Shown here: one piece after another, positions 6,960 through 16,600 of the stretch
Layout of the letters: every line of letters starts with the position of its first letter
Position numbering within the stretch: position 1 is the stretch's first letter
DNA from: Sphingomonas sp. Leaf10
GTDB lineage: Bacteria > Pseudomonadota > Alphaproteobacteria > Sphingomonadales > Sphingomonadaceae
Length of the DNA: 37,977 bases
Assembly (NCBI RefSeq): GCF_001421245.1
Contig: NZ_LMKE01000001.1
Coordinates: 947,498 to 985,474 of the forward strand
Direction: 5' to 3'
Made by a program: the position numbers and the translations under genes
Notes under the pieces: generated by a model
What the model saw: the letters and a program-made list of their open reading frames with translations, nothing else
What the model was told of the DNA's origin: nothing
The model's database searches: none

Positions 6960-7736
6960 TCAGGCGGTCTCTTCGTCGCCGGCAGCGTCGGGATCGCGCT
7001 TTGCCCGGCGCTTTTCGGTGAACCAGATCGCGATCAGCGCCAGTTCGTAGAGAAGGATCAGCGGCACCGCGAGCAGGAACTGCGACCCGATATCCGGCGG
7101 TGTCGCCACCGCGGCGATGGCGAAGGCGGCGACGATCGCATAGCGGCGCGCCCCGACCAGCTGCTTGCGGGTGACGATCCCCGCGAGTTCGAGCAGCATG
7201 AGCAGGACCGGCAACAGGAAGGCAAGGCCGAACGCGAACAGGAACTGCATCACGAAGGACAGGTAATTCTCGACCGACGGCAATGCTTCCTGCTGCACGC
7301 CGCCCAGATTACCCTGATAGCCGAGCAGGAAATGCAGCGCGACCGGGATGGTCACGTAATAAGCGAGCGCCGCCCCGGCGATGAACAGGATCGGGGTCGC
7401 CAACAGGAAGGGAAACAGGGCACGCTTTTCGTTGCGGTACAGCCCAGGTGCTACGAACTGCCACAACTGGTTCGCGATCACCGGAAAGGCGAGCATCATC
7501 GCCGCGAAGAACGCGACCTTGATCTGGACGAAGAACGCTTCGAAAATCTGGGTGAAGATGACGCGTTTCTGCCCGGCCGCCAGCAGCGGCTTTACCAGAA
7601 ACGTCAGTATCTGTTCGGAAAAATAGAAGCAGACGCCGAAACATAGCGCGACCGCTACCACCGAGTAGAGCAGGCGACGGCGGAGTTCGATCAGGTGATC
7701 GAGCAGCGGTGCCTGGCTGTCGTCAATATCGTTCAT
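6960..7736 (-). CDS. tatC: Sec-independent protein translocase TatC
   Basis: TatC is the membrane receptor of the twin-arginine translocon, which exports folded proteins. The 258-residue protein starts with the conserved APLLDHLIELRRRLLYSV, has the family's six hydrophobic helices, and contains FTQIFEAFFVQIKVAFFAA and the loop LWQFVAPGLYRNEKR with its conserved Glu. The charged C-terminal tail (EKRRAKRDPDAAGDEE) is cytoplasmic. The ATG overlaps the tatB stop by 4 bp. It is the last gene of the minus-strand run. No clear terminator was found in the 256-bp gap beyond it. Confidence 0.97.
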   Translation of the reverse strand: MNDIDDSQAPLLDHLIELRRRLLYSVVAVALCFGVCFYFSEQILTFLVKPLLAAGQKRVIFTQIFEAFFVQIKVAFFAAMMLAFPVIANQLWQFVAPGLYRNEKRALFPFLLATPILFIAGAALAYYVTIPVALHFLLGYQGNLGGVQQEALPSVENYLSFVMQFLFAFGLAFLLPVLLMLLELAGIVTRKQLVGARRYAIVAAFAIAAVATPPDIGSQFLLAVPLILLYELALIAIWFTEKRRAKRDPDAAGDEETA

Positions 7737-8134
7737 GACGCAGCCTTGCCGTCGACGGCCGGCGGCTGGTCGGCCTGCCCTTCGCGCAGATCGGGACGCT
7801 CGACCATTACCGGTGCGGCATGTTCGTCCTGCGACGCGGGGTCATGGACCGGCGGCGGTGGGGACGGCGCGTCGACGGGATGAACAGGGGTATCGGTCGT
7901 CGGATGCTCACGCATGATCCGCGCGTTTTCCTCCGCCCATTTCTTTTCCATTTCGGCCAGTTCGGCCTCACGGACCATCGTGTCGAAGCCCGAGCGGAAC
8001 TGGCGTGCGACACCGCGCGCCTTGCCGACCCAATGGCCGACGAAGCGCATGGCTTTGGGCAAATCTTTTGGGCCGATGACGACCAACGCGACCAGCGCGA
8101 CGACCATCAATTCGGTAGGTGCGATATCGAACAT
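7733..8134 (-). CDS. tatB: Twin-arginine translocase subunit TatB
   Basis: TatB partners TatC in binding Tat signal peptides. The 133-residue protein begins MFDIAPTELMVVALVALVVIGPKDLP, the single N-terminal helix with the GP hinge typical of TatB, followed by an amphipathic helix (LPKAMRFVGHWVGKARGVAR) and a charged helix. The C-terminal half is Pro/Asp-rich and probably disordered. It overlaps tatC by 4 bp and lies 47 bp after tatA. Confidence 0.96.
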   Translation of the reverse strand: MFDIAPTELMVVALVALVVIGPKDLPKAMRFVGHWVGKARGVARQFRSGFDTMVREAELAEMEKKWAEENARIMREHPTTDTPVHPVDAPSPPPPVHDPASQDEHAAPVMVERPDLREGQADQPPAVDGKAAS

Positions 8135-8181
8135 CGGCGCTCGGGTTCAGGCGGGCGCGCGGCCCGCCGGTTGGCAGAGGA

Positions 8182-8466
8182 TCAGCGGTCGCCGTGCGGA
8201 CGATCGGCGTCGCGCGGGGCATCGCGATACGCCGGATCGCGCGGGGCCGGATCGTGATCGTAGCGATCGTCGACCGGGCGCTGTTCCAGCCGTTCACGCG
8301 GCCGCGCGGGCGGCGGCGGAACCTCGTCATCCTCGGCCATGCCTTTCTTGAAGCTCTTCAGCCCCTTCGCCACATCGCCCATCATGTCGGAAAAACGTCC
8401 CTTGCCGAACAGCAACAGGACCAGGACGCCGACGATAAGCCAGTGCCAAATGCTAAGACCACCCAT
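8182..8466 (-). CDS. tatA: Twin-arginine translocase subunit TatA
   Basis: TatA polymerises to form the transport site of the Tat system. The 94-residue protein opens [21 protein letters not shown], a single membrane helix, then the [23 protein letters not shown] amphipathic region with the F-G hinge. The tail is rich in Pro, Arg and Asp (many DP, RD and DR steps) and likely unstructured. It follows scpB by 38 bp on the same strand, an arrangement that places the Tat genes in the nagZ-scpAB transcription unit. Confidence 0.96.
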   Translation of the reverse strand: MGGLSIWHWLIVGVLVLLLFGKGRFSDMMGDVAKGLKSFKKGMAEDDEVPPPPARPRERLEQRPVDDRYDHDPAPRDPAYRDAPRDADRPHGDR

Positions 8467-8504
8467 CGTCTACACTCCACGCGAAACGGATCGTTGCGGT
8501 TCAC

Positions 8505-9071
8505 TTAGTCGCTATCGTCGCCGCTTTCCAGCACGGTTGCAAAAGCATCGTCGATTGGTTCGAGCAGACCGGCGGCGCGCAGATCGTCGATCCCGGGCAG
8601 GTCGCGGCGGCTGTTCAGGCCGAAATGGTCGAGAAAGGCGGGCGTCGTGGCGTACATCAGCGGCCGTCCGGGGACTTCGCGCCGCCCCGCCGGGCGCACC
8701 CAGCCGGCGGCGAGCAGGACGTCGATCGTGCCTTTCGATATCTGCACGCCACGAATCGATTCGATATCCGCGCGTGTCGCGGGCTCGTGATAGGCGATGA
8801 TCGCCAGCGTCTCGATCGCGGCACGCGACAGTTTTCGCGACTCATCACGGTCGCGGCGCAGGAAATGGGCAAGGTCGGGGGCAGTCTCGAAATGCCAATG
8901 CTCGCCGCGCCGGACCAGCCCGAAGCCGCGCCCGGCATGGTCCGCCTCGATCGTCGCCAGCGCCGCGCGGACATCGCCATCGCCGACATAGGCGGCGATC
9001 ATGGTCGCGGTCATCGGGGAGTCACTGGCAAACAGCACCGCCTCCACCGCGCGGACGAACGGGTCGGTCAT
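8505..9071 (-). CDS. scpB: Segregation and condensation protein B
   Basis: ScpB binds the ScpA kleisin in the SMC-ScpAB complex that compacts and segregates the chromosome. The 188-residue protein has two winged-helix domains. VRAVEAVLFASDSPMT opens the first and LSRAAIETLAIIAYHEPATRADIESIRG, a hallmark segment, lies in the second, followed by RPLMYATTPAFLDHFGL. The ATG at 9071 overlaps the scpA stop (ATGA). Longer forms read into antisense of scpA and are not used. Confidence 0.96.
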   Translation of the reverse strand: MTDPFVRAVEAVLFASDSPMTATMIAAYVGDGDVRAALATIEADHAGRGFGLVRRGEHWHFETAPDLAHFLRRDRDESRKLSRAAIETLAIIAYHEPATRADIESIRGVQISKGTIDVLLAAGWVRPAGRREVPGRPLMYATTPAFLDHFGLNSRRDLPGIDDLRAAGLLEPIDDAFATVLESGDDSD

Positions 9072-9799
9072 GCGATGCACCGAACATCGATCGGACCGAA
9101 CGGCACGTCCTGCCGGATCGCCACCCTGCCCTGCCGCGCCAATTCCAATGTCGCGAGAAAGGTAGAGGCGAGCGCCGAACGGCGAAAACGCGCATCGGCA
9201 TCGGCCGGCAGGAAGAAGTGGATCGAGGTCCAATCGATCCGGGTGCCGAGCATCGCCTCCACCCGTTTGATCGCGACCTCCAGCGTCATTACCGGCCGGT
9301 GTTGCACGACATGCAGCACCGGCCGCGTCCGCGCGCTGACCCGGCCATAGGCGCCGATAAGGTCAAAGAGGCTGGCGTCCCAGCGCGCCGTTCGCACGAC
9401 ATGCAACCCTTCGGGATCACCCCGGGTGAAGACGTCGCGGCCGATCCGGTCGCGTGCCAGCAGCCGCGCACCCGCCTCCCGCATCGCATCGAGCCGTTCG
9501 AGGCGCAGTTGCAGGCGCAGCGCCAGTTCCTCGGGGTCCGGGTCCATTTCCGGCTCGCGCGGCAGCAGCAGCGCGGATTTCAGATATGCGAGCCATGCCG
9601 CCATCACCAGCCAGTCGGCCGCCAATTCCAGCCGCAATGCCGCCGCCCGGTCGATCCAGCGCAGATATTGCTCGACCAGCGCGAGGATCGAGATGCGCCG
9701 CAGGTCTACCTTCTGCGTCCGGGCAAGCGCCAGCAGCAGGTCGAGCGGCCCTTCCCATCCGTCGAGTTCGATCGTCAGTACCGGCGCATCGGCTTCCAT
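9068..9799 (-). CDS. scpA: Segregation and condensation protein A (kleisin)
   Basis: ScpA is the kleisin bridging the SMC heads. The 243-residue protein begins with the typical TIELDGWEGPLDLLLALARTQKVDL, then WLVMAAWLAYLKSALLLP, an acidic linker, and a C-terminal winged-helix region including ALASTFLATLELARQGRV. The length is normal. A 145-bp gap separates it from nagZ. I see no gene in that gap, and it may hold a promoter. Confidence 0.96.
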   Translation of the reverse strand: MEADAPVLTIELDGWEGPLDLLLALARTQKVDLRRISILALVEQYLRWIDRAAALRLELAADWLVMAAWLAYLKSALLLPREPEMDPDPEELALRLQLRLERLDAMREAGARLLARDRIGRDVFTRGDPEGLHVVRTARWDASLFDLIGAYGRVSARTRPVLHVVQHRPVMTLEVAIKRVEAMLGTRIDWTSIHFFLPADADARFRRSALASTFLATLELARQGRVAIRQDVPFGPIDVRCIA

Positions 9800-9944
9800 G
9801 CCCGCGACCCTATCCGCGCGGCGCCTCAGCCGTCACCGATATTCGTGCGTCACGTCGAACTGCGTGCCGTAGCGGCAGCGTCTCGATCGACGGCAACCGC
9901 CTTCCCTTCACCCCCACTGGCGCGAGACTGCGAACAGCATCGCG

Positions 9945-10949
9945 TCAGCTAAGTGCCAGTAATGTGTCGCGAGTAGCGACCAGTTCGACGAACGGTACCT
10001 CGCTAGCCTTGCCGACCGCAGCCATTGCCCGGTCGAGTCGTGCGCGCGACTCCGGCGCGATGACGTCGAGCCGGTCGGCGATCGCCGCCATCTCGTCCAT
10101 CCGCGCCCAGCAATCGAGCACGACGTCGCATCCGGCGGCGATCGCCGCCGACGCCTTGTCCGCCGGCGTCCCCGACAGCGCCTTCATGTCGATATCGTCG
10201 GTCATCAACAGCCCGTCGAACCCGATCCGCTCGCGGATGATGTCGCGGATGACGGTCGGCGACAGCGTCGCGGGGCGGTCGGCATCGTATGCCGAGAACA
10301 CGACATGCGCCGTCATCGCCATCGGCGCATGGGCGAGCGTGCGGAAGGGCTGCAGGTCGATCGCCAGTTCGGCGTCCGATGCATCGACCCTCGGCAATTC
10401 GAGATGGCTGTCGACCTTTGCCCGGCCATGGCCCGGCATATGCTTGACGATGCCGACCACCCCGGCCGACGCCAGTCCGTCCAGCGTCGCGCGGCCAAGT
10501 GCGGCGACCTGCATCGGATCGGCGCCATAGCTGCGGTCGCCGATCGCGCCGGTCATGTCGGGCTGCGCCACGTCGAGCAGCGGCAGCGCGTCGACGCTAA
10601 CGCCGACCTCCGCCAGCATCGCACCGATCGCCTGCCCGTTCGCCTTGGCCGCTGCGATCGCCGAGGACGGTGCGCGATCGTACAGTGCGGCGAAGGCGGC
10701 AGGAGCAGGAAAGGTTGGCCATTCGGGCGGCCGCATCCGCGCGACGCGCCCGCCCTCCTGATCGATCAGGATCGGCAGATGGGCACGCCCCGACAGGTCG
10801 CGCAACGCATCCGTCAACGCCCGCATCTGGTCGCGATCGACGCAGTTGCGACCGAACAGGATGTAGCCGAGCGGATCGGCCTCGCGGAACAGCGCGGATT
10901 CGTCGGCGGTCAGGGTCGGGCCGGACAGGCCAAAGATCACGGGCTTCAT
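9945..10949 (-). CDS. nagZ: Beta-N-acetylhexosaminidase (NagZ)
   Basis: NagZ removes GlcNAc from anhydro-muropeptides in the cytoplasm during cell wall recycling (glycoside hydrolase family 3). The 334-residue protein shows FGRNCVDRDQMRALTDAL, LILIDQEGGRVARM-like PILIDQEGGRVARMRPP, the flexible-loop motif KHMPGHGRAKVDSHLELP with catalytic Asp/His, and the nucleophile segment LLMTDDIDMKALSG. The ATG at 10949 gives the standard N-terminus (MKPVIFGLSGPTL); an extension of 12 residues is possible but unlikely. It lies 60 bp downstream of a SPOR-domain gene, which links two peptidoglycan-related functions. Confidence 0.95.
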   Translation of the reverse strand: MKPVIFGLSGPTLTADESALFREADPLGYILFGRNCVDRDQMRALTDALRDLSGRAHLPILIDQEGGRVARMRPPEWPTFPAPAAFAALYDRAPSSAIAAAKANGQAIGAMLAEVGVSVDALPLLDVAQPDMTGAIGDRSYGADPMQVAALGRATLDGLASAGVVGIVKHMPGHGRAKVDSHLELPRVDASDAELAIDLQPFRTLAHAPMAMTAHVVFSAYDADRPATLSPTVIRDIIRERIGFDGLLMTDDIDMKALSGTPADKASAAIAAGCDVVLDCWARMDEMAAIADRLDVIAPESRARLDRAMAAVGKASEVPFVELVATRDTLLALS

Positions 10950-11009
10950 AAGCGCCGGGCTACCGCAGGCAGCCCGGCGCGACAACCGGCCTGTGTCGCC
11001 AGCCTTATC

Positions 11010-11744
11010 TCACCGCGCGATGAAGCAATTCTCGCCCGCCAGTTTCAGCTTGCCGCACAGGTCCGATGCCTGGTTGGCGCTGCCGGCGTTGACGCGCAGG
11101 CGATAGACGGTCTTCCCCTTCACCTCCGCGACCTGCACCGATTTGCCGAGCGGAGCGAGATAGCCGAAGCGACGCGACAGTTGGTTCCACGCGGTGTTCG
11201 CCACCGCTTCGCTCGGGAACGACCCCAGCTGCACCACCGAACCACCGGCCCCCGCCGCTGCCGGCGCGGGTGCGGCCGCCGCCGGCGCGCGTGCCTCCAG
11301 CCGTTGCTTGGTGGCCGGCACTGCCGTCGCGACGCGGCCGGTCCCGCTGCTCGCCGGAGCGGCGGCCGGGGCGGCGGCGCTGCCCTGCACCGGCGCTTCG
11401 GGAACGGCATTCAGGTTGACCGAGGCGTTGCCGCCGGTCGCTCCTTCGCTGGTGGCAATGGCGGTGTCGCTGTCGCCCGTCACCTGCATGCCGTCGCTAC
11501 CCTCGGCGCGCGTCTTGTACGGCTCGTTGGGTGCGGCGATCAGGTCACCGGTGCCGCTGGCGGTCGGCGCATCGCGCTGGCGCAACAGGGCGAAGACGAT
11601 CGCGGCCACCATCAGCAACCCGATCAGCACCAGCAATACCGTCCGCCATACCGGACGCGGCGCATCCGGTTCGGGGTCCGCGCTTTCCAGCCACGGCAGA
11701 CGTTCGTGGTCGGGATCGCCGGCTGCGATCGAATCCGCCATCAT
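11010..11744 (-). CDS. SPOR domain protein with one transmembrane helix
   Basis: The 244-residue protein has a cytoplasmic N-terminus rich in Asp/Pro, one membrane helix (about residues 34-54, VLLVLIGLLMVAAIVFALL), a long Ala/Pro-rich linker, and a C-terminal SPOR domain from about 167 (GGSVVQLGSFPSEAVANTAW to GENCFIAR). SPOR domains bind denuded glycan strands at the division septum. The layout resembles FtsN-like or DedD-like proteins, so a role at midcell is likely, but which one cannot be told. The start overlaps the argS stop by 4 bp. Two Met codons (11744 and 11741) are possible. Confidence 0.88.
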   Translation of the reverse strand: MMADSIAAGDPDHERLPWLESADPEPDAPRPVWRTVLLVLIGLLMVAAIVFALLRQRDAPTASGTGDLIAAPNEPYKTRAEGSDGMQVTGDSDTAIATSEGATGGNASVNLNAVPEAPVQGSAAAPAAAPASSGTGRVATAVPATKQRLEARAPAAAAPAPAAAGAGGSVVQLGSFPSEAVANTAWNQLSRRFGYLAPLGKSVQVAEVKGKTVYRLRVNAGSANQASDLCGKLKLAGENCFIAR

Positions 11745-13468
11745 TTCATCTCCTTAACCGCCTCGACCCCCATGATGGCGAGGCCATTGCGGATTACCTG
11801 CCCGATCGCGCGCGCAAGGAAAAGCCGTGCCTGCGTCAGCGCGACGTCGTCGGGCTGAAGATAGCGGCGCGACGGGTCGTCGTTGCCGAGATTCCAGGCC
11901 GCGTGAAATTCCGCCGCCAGGTCATAGAGATAGAAGGCAATGCGGTGCGGTTCGCGTACCGCCGCCGCGCTTTCGACCATGCGCGGGAACTGCGCGGCAC
12001 GCTTCACCAGCGCGAGCTCGACCGTATCGAGACGGGACAGGTCGGCATCGTCGGTAACGGCGATCCCCGCCTCGGCCGCACGCCTTGCCAGCGAATGGAC
12101 GCGGGCATGAGCGTATTGCACGTAGAAGACCGGATTGTCCTTCGACGCTTCGACCACCTTGGCGAAGTCGAAGTCCATCTGCGCATCGGCCTTGCGCGTC
12201 AGCATGGTGAAGCGGACCACGTCCTTGCCGACTTCGTTGACGACATCGGCCAGCGTTACGAAATTGCCGGCGCGCTTCGACATCTTGACCGGTTCGCCAC
12301 CGCGCAACAGCCGCACCATCTGGACCAGCTTGACGTCGAAGCGGGTCTTGCCCTCGGTCAGTGCCTGCACCGCCGCGACGATGCGCTTGACGGTTCCGGC
12401 ATGGTCCGCGCCCCAGATGTCGATCAGCTGGTCGACGCCCTCAGCCTTCTGGAAATGATAGGCGAGATCGGCGCCGAAATAGGTCCAGCTGCCGTCCGAC
12501 TTCTTGATCGGGCGGTCCTGATCGTCGCCGAACCTGGTCGAACGGAACAGCGGCAGTTCGACCGGTTCCCAATCCTCGGGCGTCTCGCCCTTCGGCGCTT
12601 CGAGCACGCCGTCATAGACGAGGTCGCGGGCACGCAGCCATGCCTCGGCGGCTTCGGGCTTCTTCGCTGCCTGCAATTCGGCTTCGGAAGAGAAGACGTC
12701 ATGTTCGATGCCGAGCAGCTTCAGATCGGCCTTGATCATGGCGAGCATCGCCGCGACGGCGCAGGTGCGGAACAGGACCAGCCACTCCTCTTCCGGCGCA
12801 TTCACATAGCGGTCGCCGAACTCGGCGGCGAGCGCGTCCCCCACCGGGACCAGATAGTCGCCGGGATACAGGCCTTCCGGGATCGTCACCGTCTCGCCTA
12901 GCGCCTCGCGGTAGCGCAGGTGCACGGAACGCGCCAGGACGGCGACCTGCCCGCCGGCATCGTTGACATAATATTCGCGGATGACCCGCGCGCCATTCCA
13001 TTCGAGCAAGCTGGCGAGCGCGTCGCCGACCACCGCGCCACGGCAATGGCCCATGTGCATCGGACCGGTCGGGTTGGCCGAGACATATTCGATGTTCACT
13101 ACGCTCCCCGCCCCGGCCTGCGACCGGCCATAGGCGTCGCCGGCTTCGGCGATCGCGGTCAGTTCGCCACGCCACGTCGTATCGGTCAGCGTCAGGTTGA
13201 TGAAGCCCGGGCCGGCGACCGACGCGGCGGCGACTTCGGGCAGGCCCGCCAGTTCGGCGACCAGCAATTCGGCCAGCGCGCGCGGGTTGGTCTTGGCCGG
13301 CTTGGCCAGCACCATCGCCGCGTTGGTCGACAGGTCGCCATGGCTGGTATCGCGCGGCGGCTCGACCGTAATCGCGCGTCGCTCCAGTCCCGCCGGCAGG
13401 TCGCCGCGAGCGACGAGCGTGTCGAGCGCGCGGTCGAGATGGGCGAAGAAACGGGGGTACAGCGTCAT
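11741..13468 (-). CDS. argS: Arginyl-tRNA synthetase
   Basis: ArgRS charges tRNA-Arg. The 575-residue protein has the N-terminal additional domain, VNIEYVSANPTGPMHMGHCR with HMGH as the class I HIGH motif, an insertion with DYLVPVGDALAAEFGD, VKMSKRAGNFVTLADV as the KMSKS motif, and a C-terminal anticodon-binding helical domain ending GLAIMGVEAVKEMK. The length is typical. It starts with ATG 73 bp after dgt. Confidence 0.97.
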   Translation of the reverse strand: MTLYPRFFAHLDRALDTLVARGDLPAGLERRAITVEPPRDTSHGDLSTNAAMVLAKPAKTNPRALAELLVAELAGLPEVAAASVAGPGFINLTLTDTTWRGELTAIAEAGDAYGRSQAGAGSVVNIEYVSANPTGPMHMGHCRGAVVGDALASLLEWNGARVIREYYVNDAGGQVAVLARSVHLRYREALGETVTIPEGLYPGDYLVPVGDALAAEFGDRYVNAPEEEWLVLFRTCAVAAMLAMIKADLKLLGIEHDVFSSEAELQAAKKPEAAEAWLRARDLVYDGVLEAPKGETPEDWEPVELPLFRSTRFGDDQDRPIKKSDGSWTYFGADLAYHFQKAEGVDQLIDIWGADHAGTVKRIVAAVQALTEGKTRFDVKLVQMVRLLRGGEPVKMSKRAGNFVTLADVVNEVGKDVVRFTMLTRKADAQMDFDFAKVVEASKDNPVFYVQYAHARVHSLARRAAEAGIAVTDDADLSRLDTVELALVKRAAQFPRMVESAAAVREPHRIAFYLYDLAAEFHAAWNLGNDDPSRRYLQPDDVALTQARLFLARAIGQVIRNGLAIMGVEAVKEMK

Positions 13469-13541
13469 GGCGGTTCCGGTCGATTGGTGGAACCGCGCCG
13501 CTTAGCGGAAAGGGTCGCCTTAGGCAAAAGCTGCTATTGGG

Positions 13542-14702
13542 TCAGAACCCTTCGGGCAAGTCGATCGGTCCGACGACCTCACGGTAGCAGCGCACCGCAT
13601 AACGATCGGTCATGCCGGCGATATAGTCGGCGATGTGGCGGCTGCGATCGGGTTCGGTTTCCGGCAGCGTCGCGTGCCAGCCATCGTGCATCGCGCGCGG
13701 ATCGGCGTGATAGGCGGCGAACAGCCCCGCGACCACTCGCCCCGCCATCTCCGCCGCCACCAACTGGCGCGGGTGGTGATAGAGATTGGCGTACATGAAG
13801 CGTTTCAGCACCCGCTCCTGTTCGGCCATTTCCGACGAGAAATGGGCGAGGCACTGACCGGCGGCGCGGACGTCGGCAACGGTTTCGACATAGGTGGCCG
13901 CGACGCGACGGTTGGTTTCGGCGATCAGGTCGTTGACCATCGCCCCGATCTGCGACCGGGTCAGTTCGCCGACCAGCCGTTCGGGTGCCACATCGGGGAA
14001 ACGCTTGCGCACCGCGTCCCAACCGGCGGCGACGAAGGGCACGCCGAGCAACTGGTCGAGCGTCAGGAGGCCGGCGCGCAGACCGTCGTCGATGTCGTGA
14101 TTGTCATAGGCGATATCGTCGGCGATCGCCGCGATCTGCGCCTCCAGCGAGGGCCATTCGTTCAGCCGCAGGCCGTGCGCCGCGTCCGCTGCCGCCAATG
14201 CCCAACCGGGCGTCGGGATCGGGCCGTTGTGCTTGGCAAGCCCCTCCAGCGTGTCCCAGGTCAGGTTTAGCCCCCGCCAGCGCGGATAGGGGCTGTCGAG
14301 CCAGGTCAGCGTCCGCAGCGTCTGGCCATTATGGTCGAACCCGCCATGCGCGGTCATCGCCGCCTCCAGCGCATCCTCACCGGCATGGCCGAACGGCGGG
14401 TGGCCGATATCGTGGGCGAGGCATAGTGCCTCGGTCAGATCCTCGTTCAGCCCCAGCGTGCGCGCGACCGCACGGCCGATCTGCGCGACCTCCAGACTAT
14501 GGGTCAGCCGGACGCGAAAATGATCGCCATCGGGCGCCATGAACACCTGCGTCTTGTGGCGCAGGCGACGGAAGCTGATCGAATGGATGATCCGGTCGCG
14601 GTCGCGCTGAAAGGCGTCACGCGGACCGCGCGTGGCGTCGCCCGGTTCGGCATGCAGGCGGCCGCCATGGGCGTGCGGATTTGCGGCATAGGGGGCGGTC
14701 AT
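13542..14702 (-). CDS. dgt: Deoxyguanosinetriphosphate triphosphohydrolase-like protein
   Basis: This HD-domain protein of the dGTPase family is expected to split dNTPs into deoxynucleoside and triphosphate. The 386 residues include [28 protein letters not shown], the metal-binding [15 protein letters not shown] (HD pair), and [17 protein letters not shown]. It belongs to the shorter form common in alphaproteobacteria. The exact nucleotide preference is not visible. Its ATG overlaps the stop of the SPOR/TPR gene by 4 bp. Confidence 0.93.
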   Translation of the reverse strand: MTAPYAANPHAHGGRLHAEPGDATRGPRDAFQRDRDRIIHSISFRRLRHKTQVFMAPDGDHFRVRLTHSLEVAQIGRAVARTLGLNEDLTEALCLAHDIGHPPFGHAGEDALEAAMTAHGGFDHNGQTLRTLTWLDSPYPRWRGLNLTWDTLEGLAKHNGPIPTPGWALAAADAAHGLRLNEWPSLEAQIAAIADDIAYDNHDIDDGLRAGLLTLDQLLGVPFVAAGWDAVRKRFPDVAPERLVGELTRSQIGAMVNDLIAETNRRVAATYVETVADVRAAGQCLAHFSSEMAEQERVLKRFMYANLYHHPRQLVAAEMAGRVVAGLFAAYHADPRAMHDGWHATLPETEPDRSRHIADYIAGMTDRYAVRCYREVVGPIDLPEGF

Positions 14703-16600
14703 TTGATCGGTACCCGTACGACCTTCTGGCCGACTTCGCTGGTGACGGCGAAGGCCTGCACGCCCGACTTGCGCAGCGTATTGACGAACGACTGCGCCTC
14801 GTCATCGGTCTTGAACGGACCGGTCAGCAGGCGGTTGGTCGCGCGCAGCGGCGTGGTCCATGCCTGACGCCCCTTCAACGCAGGGGCCTTGGCTGCCATC
14901 ATCGCCCATGCGGCGGGAAGCCCAGCGACGTTCGCACCGCCGGCCACCTGTACCCAATGGCGTTCGGGATCGGCACGTTTGGCGGCAGCGAGCTTCGCGG
15001 CCTCGGCCGCTTCCGCCTTTTTCTGGTCGGCCAGCTTCTTTGCGTCAGCGGCCTTTTTGGCGATCGCGGCGCGGGCATCCGCCAGCTTTTTCGATTCGGC
15101 GGCCTTGGCGGCTTCGGCGGCGCGCGCGTCGGCTTCGCGTTGGGCGGCGGCCTTGCGGGCGGCGGCGGCATCGGCAGCGAAGGCCGCGACACTGGTCGGG
15201 ACGGGCGTTGGTGCCGGCGGTGGACCTACGCCTAGTTCGGAGGCCGGAATGTCGAGGTTGCGGATGATCCGGGCGAGGACGTCGTCGTTCGATTCGCGAC
15301 GCGCGGCAACCGTCGCAGCGGCGGTGGAGACGGTCGGCGTGGCAGCAGGCGGCGTTTCGGCCGGGCGGTCGACGACGGTGACCGGCACCGGCGCGGCGGC
15401 GACCTGTACCGGCGGACGGGCGGCTTGAGCGAGCCGGTCGCGTTCGGCAAGCGCGGCGGCCGCGACGCGGCGTTCCTCCGCCTGCCGCGCTGCGACGCGT
15501 TCGGCCTCCAGCCGGATCGCTTCGGCGATGCGCCCCTGTTCGGCCTGTTGCGCGGCGAGTTGCTGCGCATCGCGTTCGCGCTGGGCAAGTGCCGCCTTTT
15601 CGGCATTGGCGCGGGCCAGCGATTCGCGGCGGGCGGTTTCGTCGGCGCGGGCCTGTGCCAGTTGCTGCGCCTGTATTTCAGCGGTGCGGCGGGCCTGTTC
15701 CGTGGCAGCCTGACGACGGCGTTCCGCGGCGCTGGGCTGGCGGACCGTCGCGGGTGCCGGAGTCGCGGTCACGGCGGCCACCGCCACCGGCGCTCTCGTA
15801 CGAACCGGCGCAGGCAGCGGTGGCGCGAGGCGGGCGTCGGCCATCCGTTCGGGCGTGGGGGCGAGACGGCCGAAATGTACCGCAAACGCCCGGTCCGCCC
15901 CGGCCAGTTGCGGCAGGCGGCGGAAGAAGGGCGACAGGCTGCTGGCAAAGCCCGGCAGCATACTGGCGGTGATCTTGTCGGCGCCGGCCGCGTCGCCCGA
16001 CATGGCAAGGGTGAAGGCGCGCACCCGCCAAGCAGCGCGGTCGTTCTTCAGAAGCAGCGGGTTCAGCACCTTCGTCGCATCGGCGAGATTGCCGTCGATG
16101 CCGAGCGACAGGGCGAGGCGGCGGGTGACTTCGTCGTCCTCCCCTGCCCGCAGCACCTGTCGGTAATCGGCCTGCGCCAGCGCGCCCTGCCCCAACAGGT
16201 CGTAGGCGAGGCCGCGTTCGGGCAGATAGGGGGCCATCGCCACCCCGGCGCGTTCGGCCGAGTTGAACAGGGCGAGCGCTTCGCCCGGCCGTTCCATACC
16301 GGCCAGCGCGACGGCGCGGGCGGCGCGGATGCGGGGATCGCTGGGGGCGACTTTCTCGGCGCGGGCGAGGAACTGCATCGCCGCGTCGGTGTCGCCGAGC
16401 TTTCCGCTGAGGCGACCGGCCTCGACCAATGCCGTTACGTCATTGGGGCTGCGGCCCAATATGCGCATCTGTTCGGACAGGCGGTCGGCATTGGGGGTCG
16501 TCACCGACTGGACGATCGCGCCGGACTGGGCCGCGACGGGAAGCGGGGCGGCGGTGGCGAGCAGCAGGGCGGCCGCGGACAGGAGCGGGAATCGGGTCAT
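14699..16600 (-). CDS. TPR and SPOR domain envelope protein with Ala-rich coiled coil
   Basis: The 633-residue protein starts with a Sec signal ([25 protein letters not shown]). Residues ~40-230 are TPR-like helical repeats ([20 protein letters not shown], then [20 protein letters not shown]). Residues ~270-520 are a low-complexity Ala/Arg/Glu/Gln region likely to form a long coiled coil, including [18 protein letters not shown] further on, which resembles the TolA stalk. The C-terminal ~75 residues form a SPOR domain ([18 protein letters not shown] to [10 protein letters not shown]). A periplasmic peptidoglycan-binding role at division is inferred. The ATG at 16600 is chosen because the signal peptide begins there; the upstream open frame is repeat-derived. 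It lies 327 bp after ftsZ. Confidence 0.85.
   Translation of the reverse strand: MTRFPLLSAAALLLATAAPLPVAAQSGAIVQSVTTPNADRLSEQMRILGRSPNDVTALVEAGRLSGKLGDTDAAMQFLARAEKVAPSDPRIRAARAVALAGMERPGEALALFNSAERAGVAMAPYLPERGLAYDLLGQGALAQADYRQVLRAGEDDEVTRRLALSLGIDGNLADATKVLNPLLLKNDRAAWRVRAFTLAMSGDAAGADKITASMLPGFASSLSPFFRRLPQLAGADRAFAVHFGRLAPTPERMADARLAPPLPAPVRTRAPVAVAAVTATPAPATVRQPSAAERRRQAATEQARRTAEIQAQQLAQARADETARRESLARANAEKAALAQRERDAQQLAAQQAEQGRIAEAIRLEAERVAARQAEERRVAAAALAERDRLAQAARPPVQVAAAPVPVTVVDRPAETPPAATPTVSTAAATVAARRESNDDVLARIIRNLDIPASELGVGPPPAPTPVPTSVAAFAADAAAARKAAAQREADARAAEAAKAAESKKLADARAAIAKKAADAKKLADQKKAEAAEAAKLAAAKRADPERHWVQVAGGANVAGLPAAWAMMAAKAPALKGRQAWTTPLRATNRLLTGPFKTDDEAQSFVNTLRKSGVQAFAVTSEVGQKVVRVPIK

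Noticed and set aside
11531..12901. 456-codon open frame antisense to argS
   Set aside because: Composition is typical of a shadow frame, and argS on the other strand is unmistakable.
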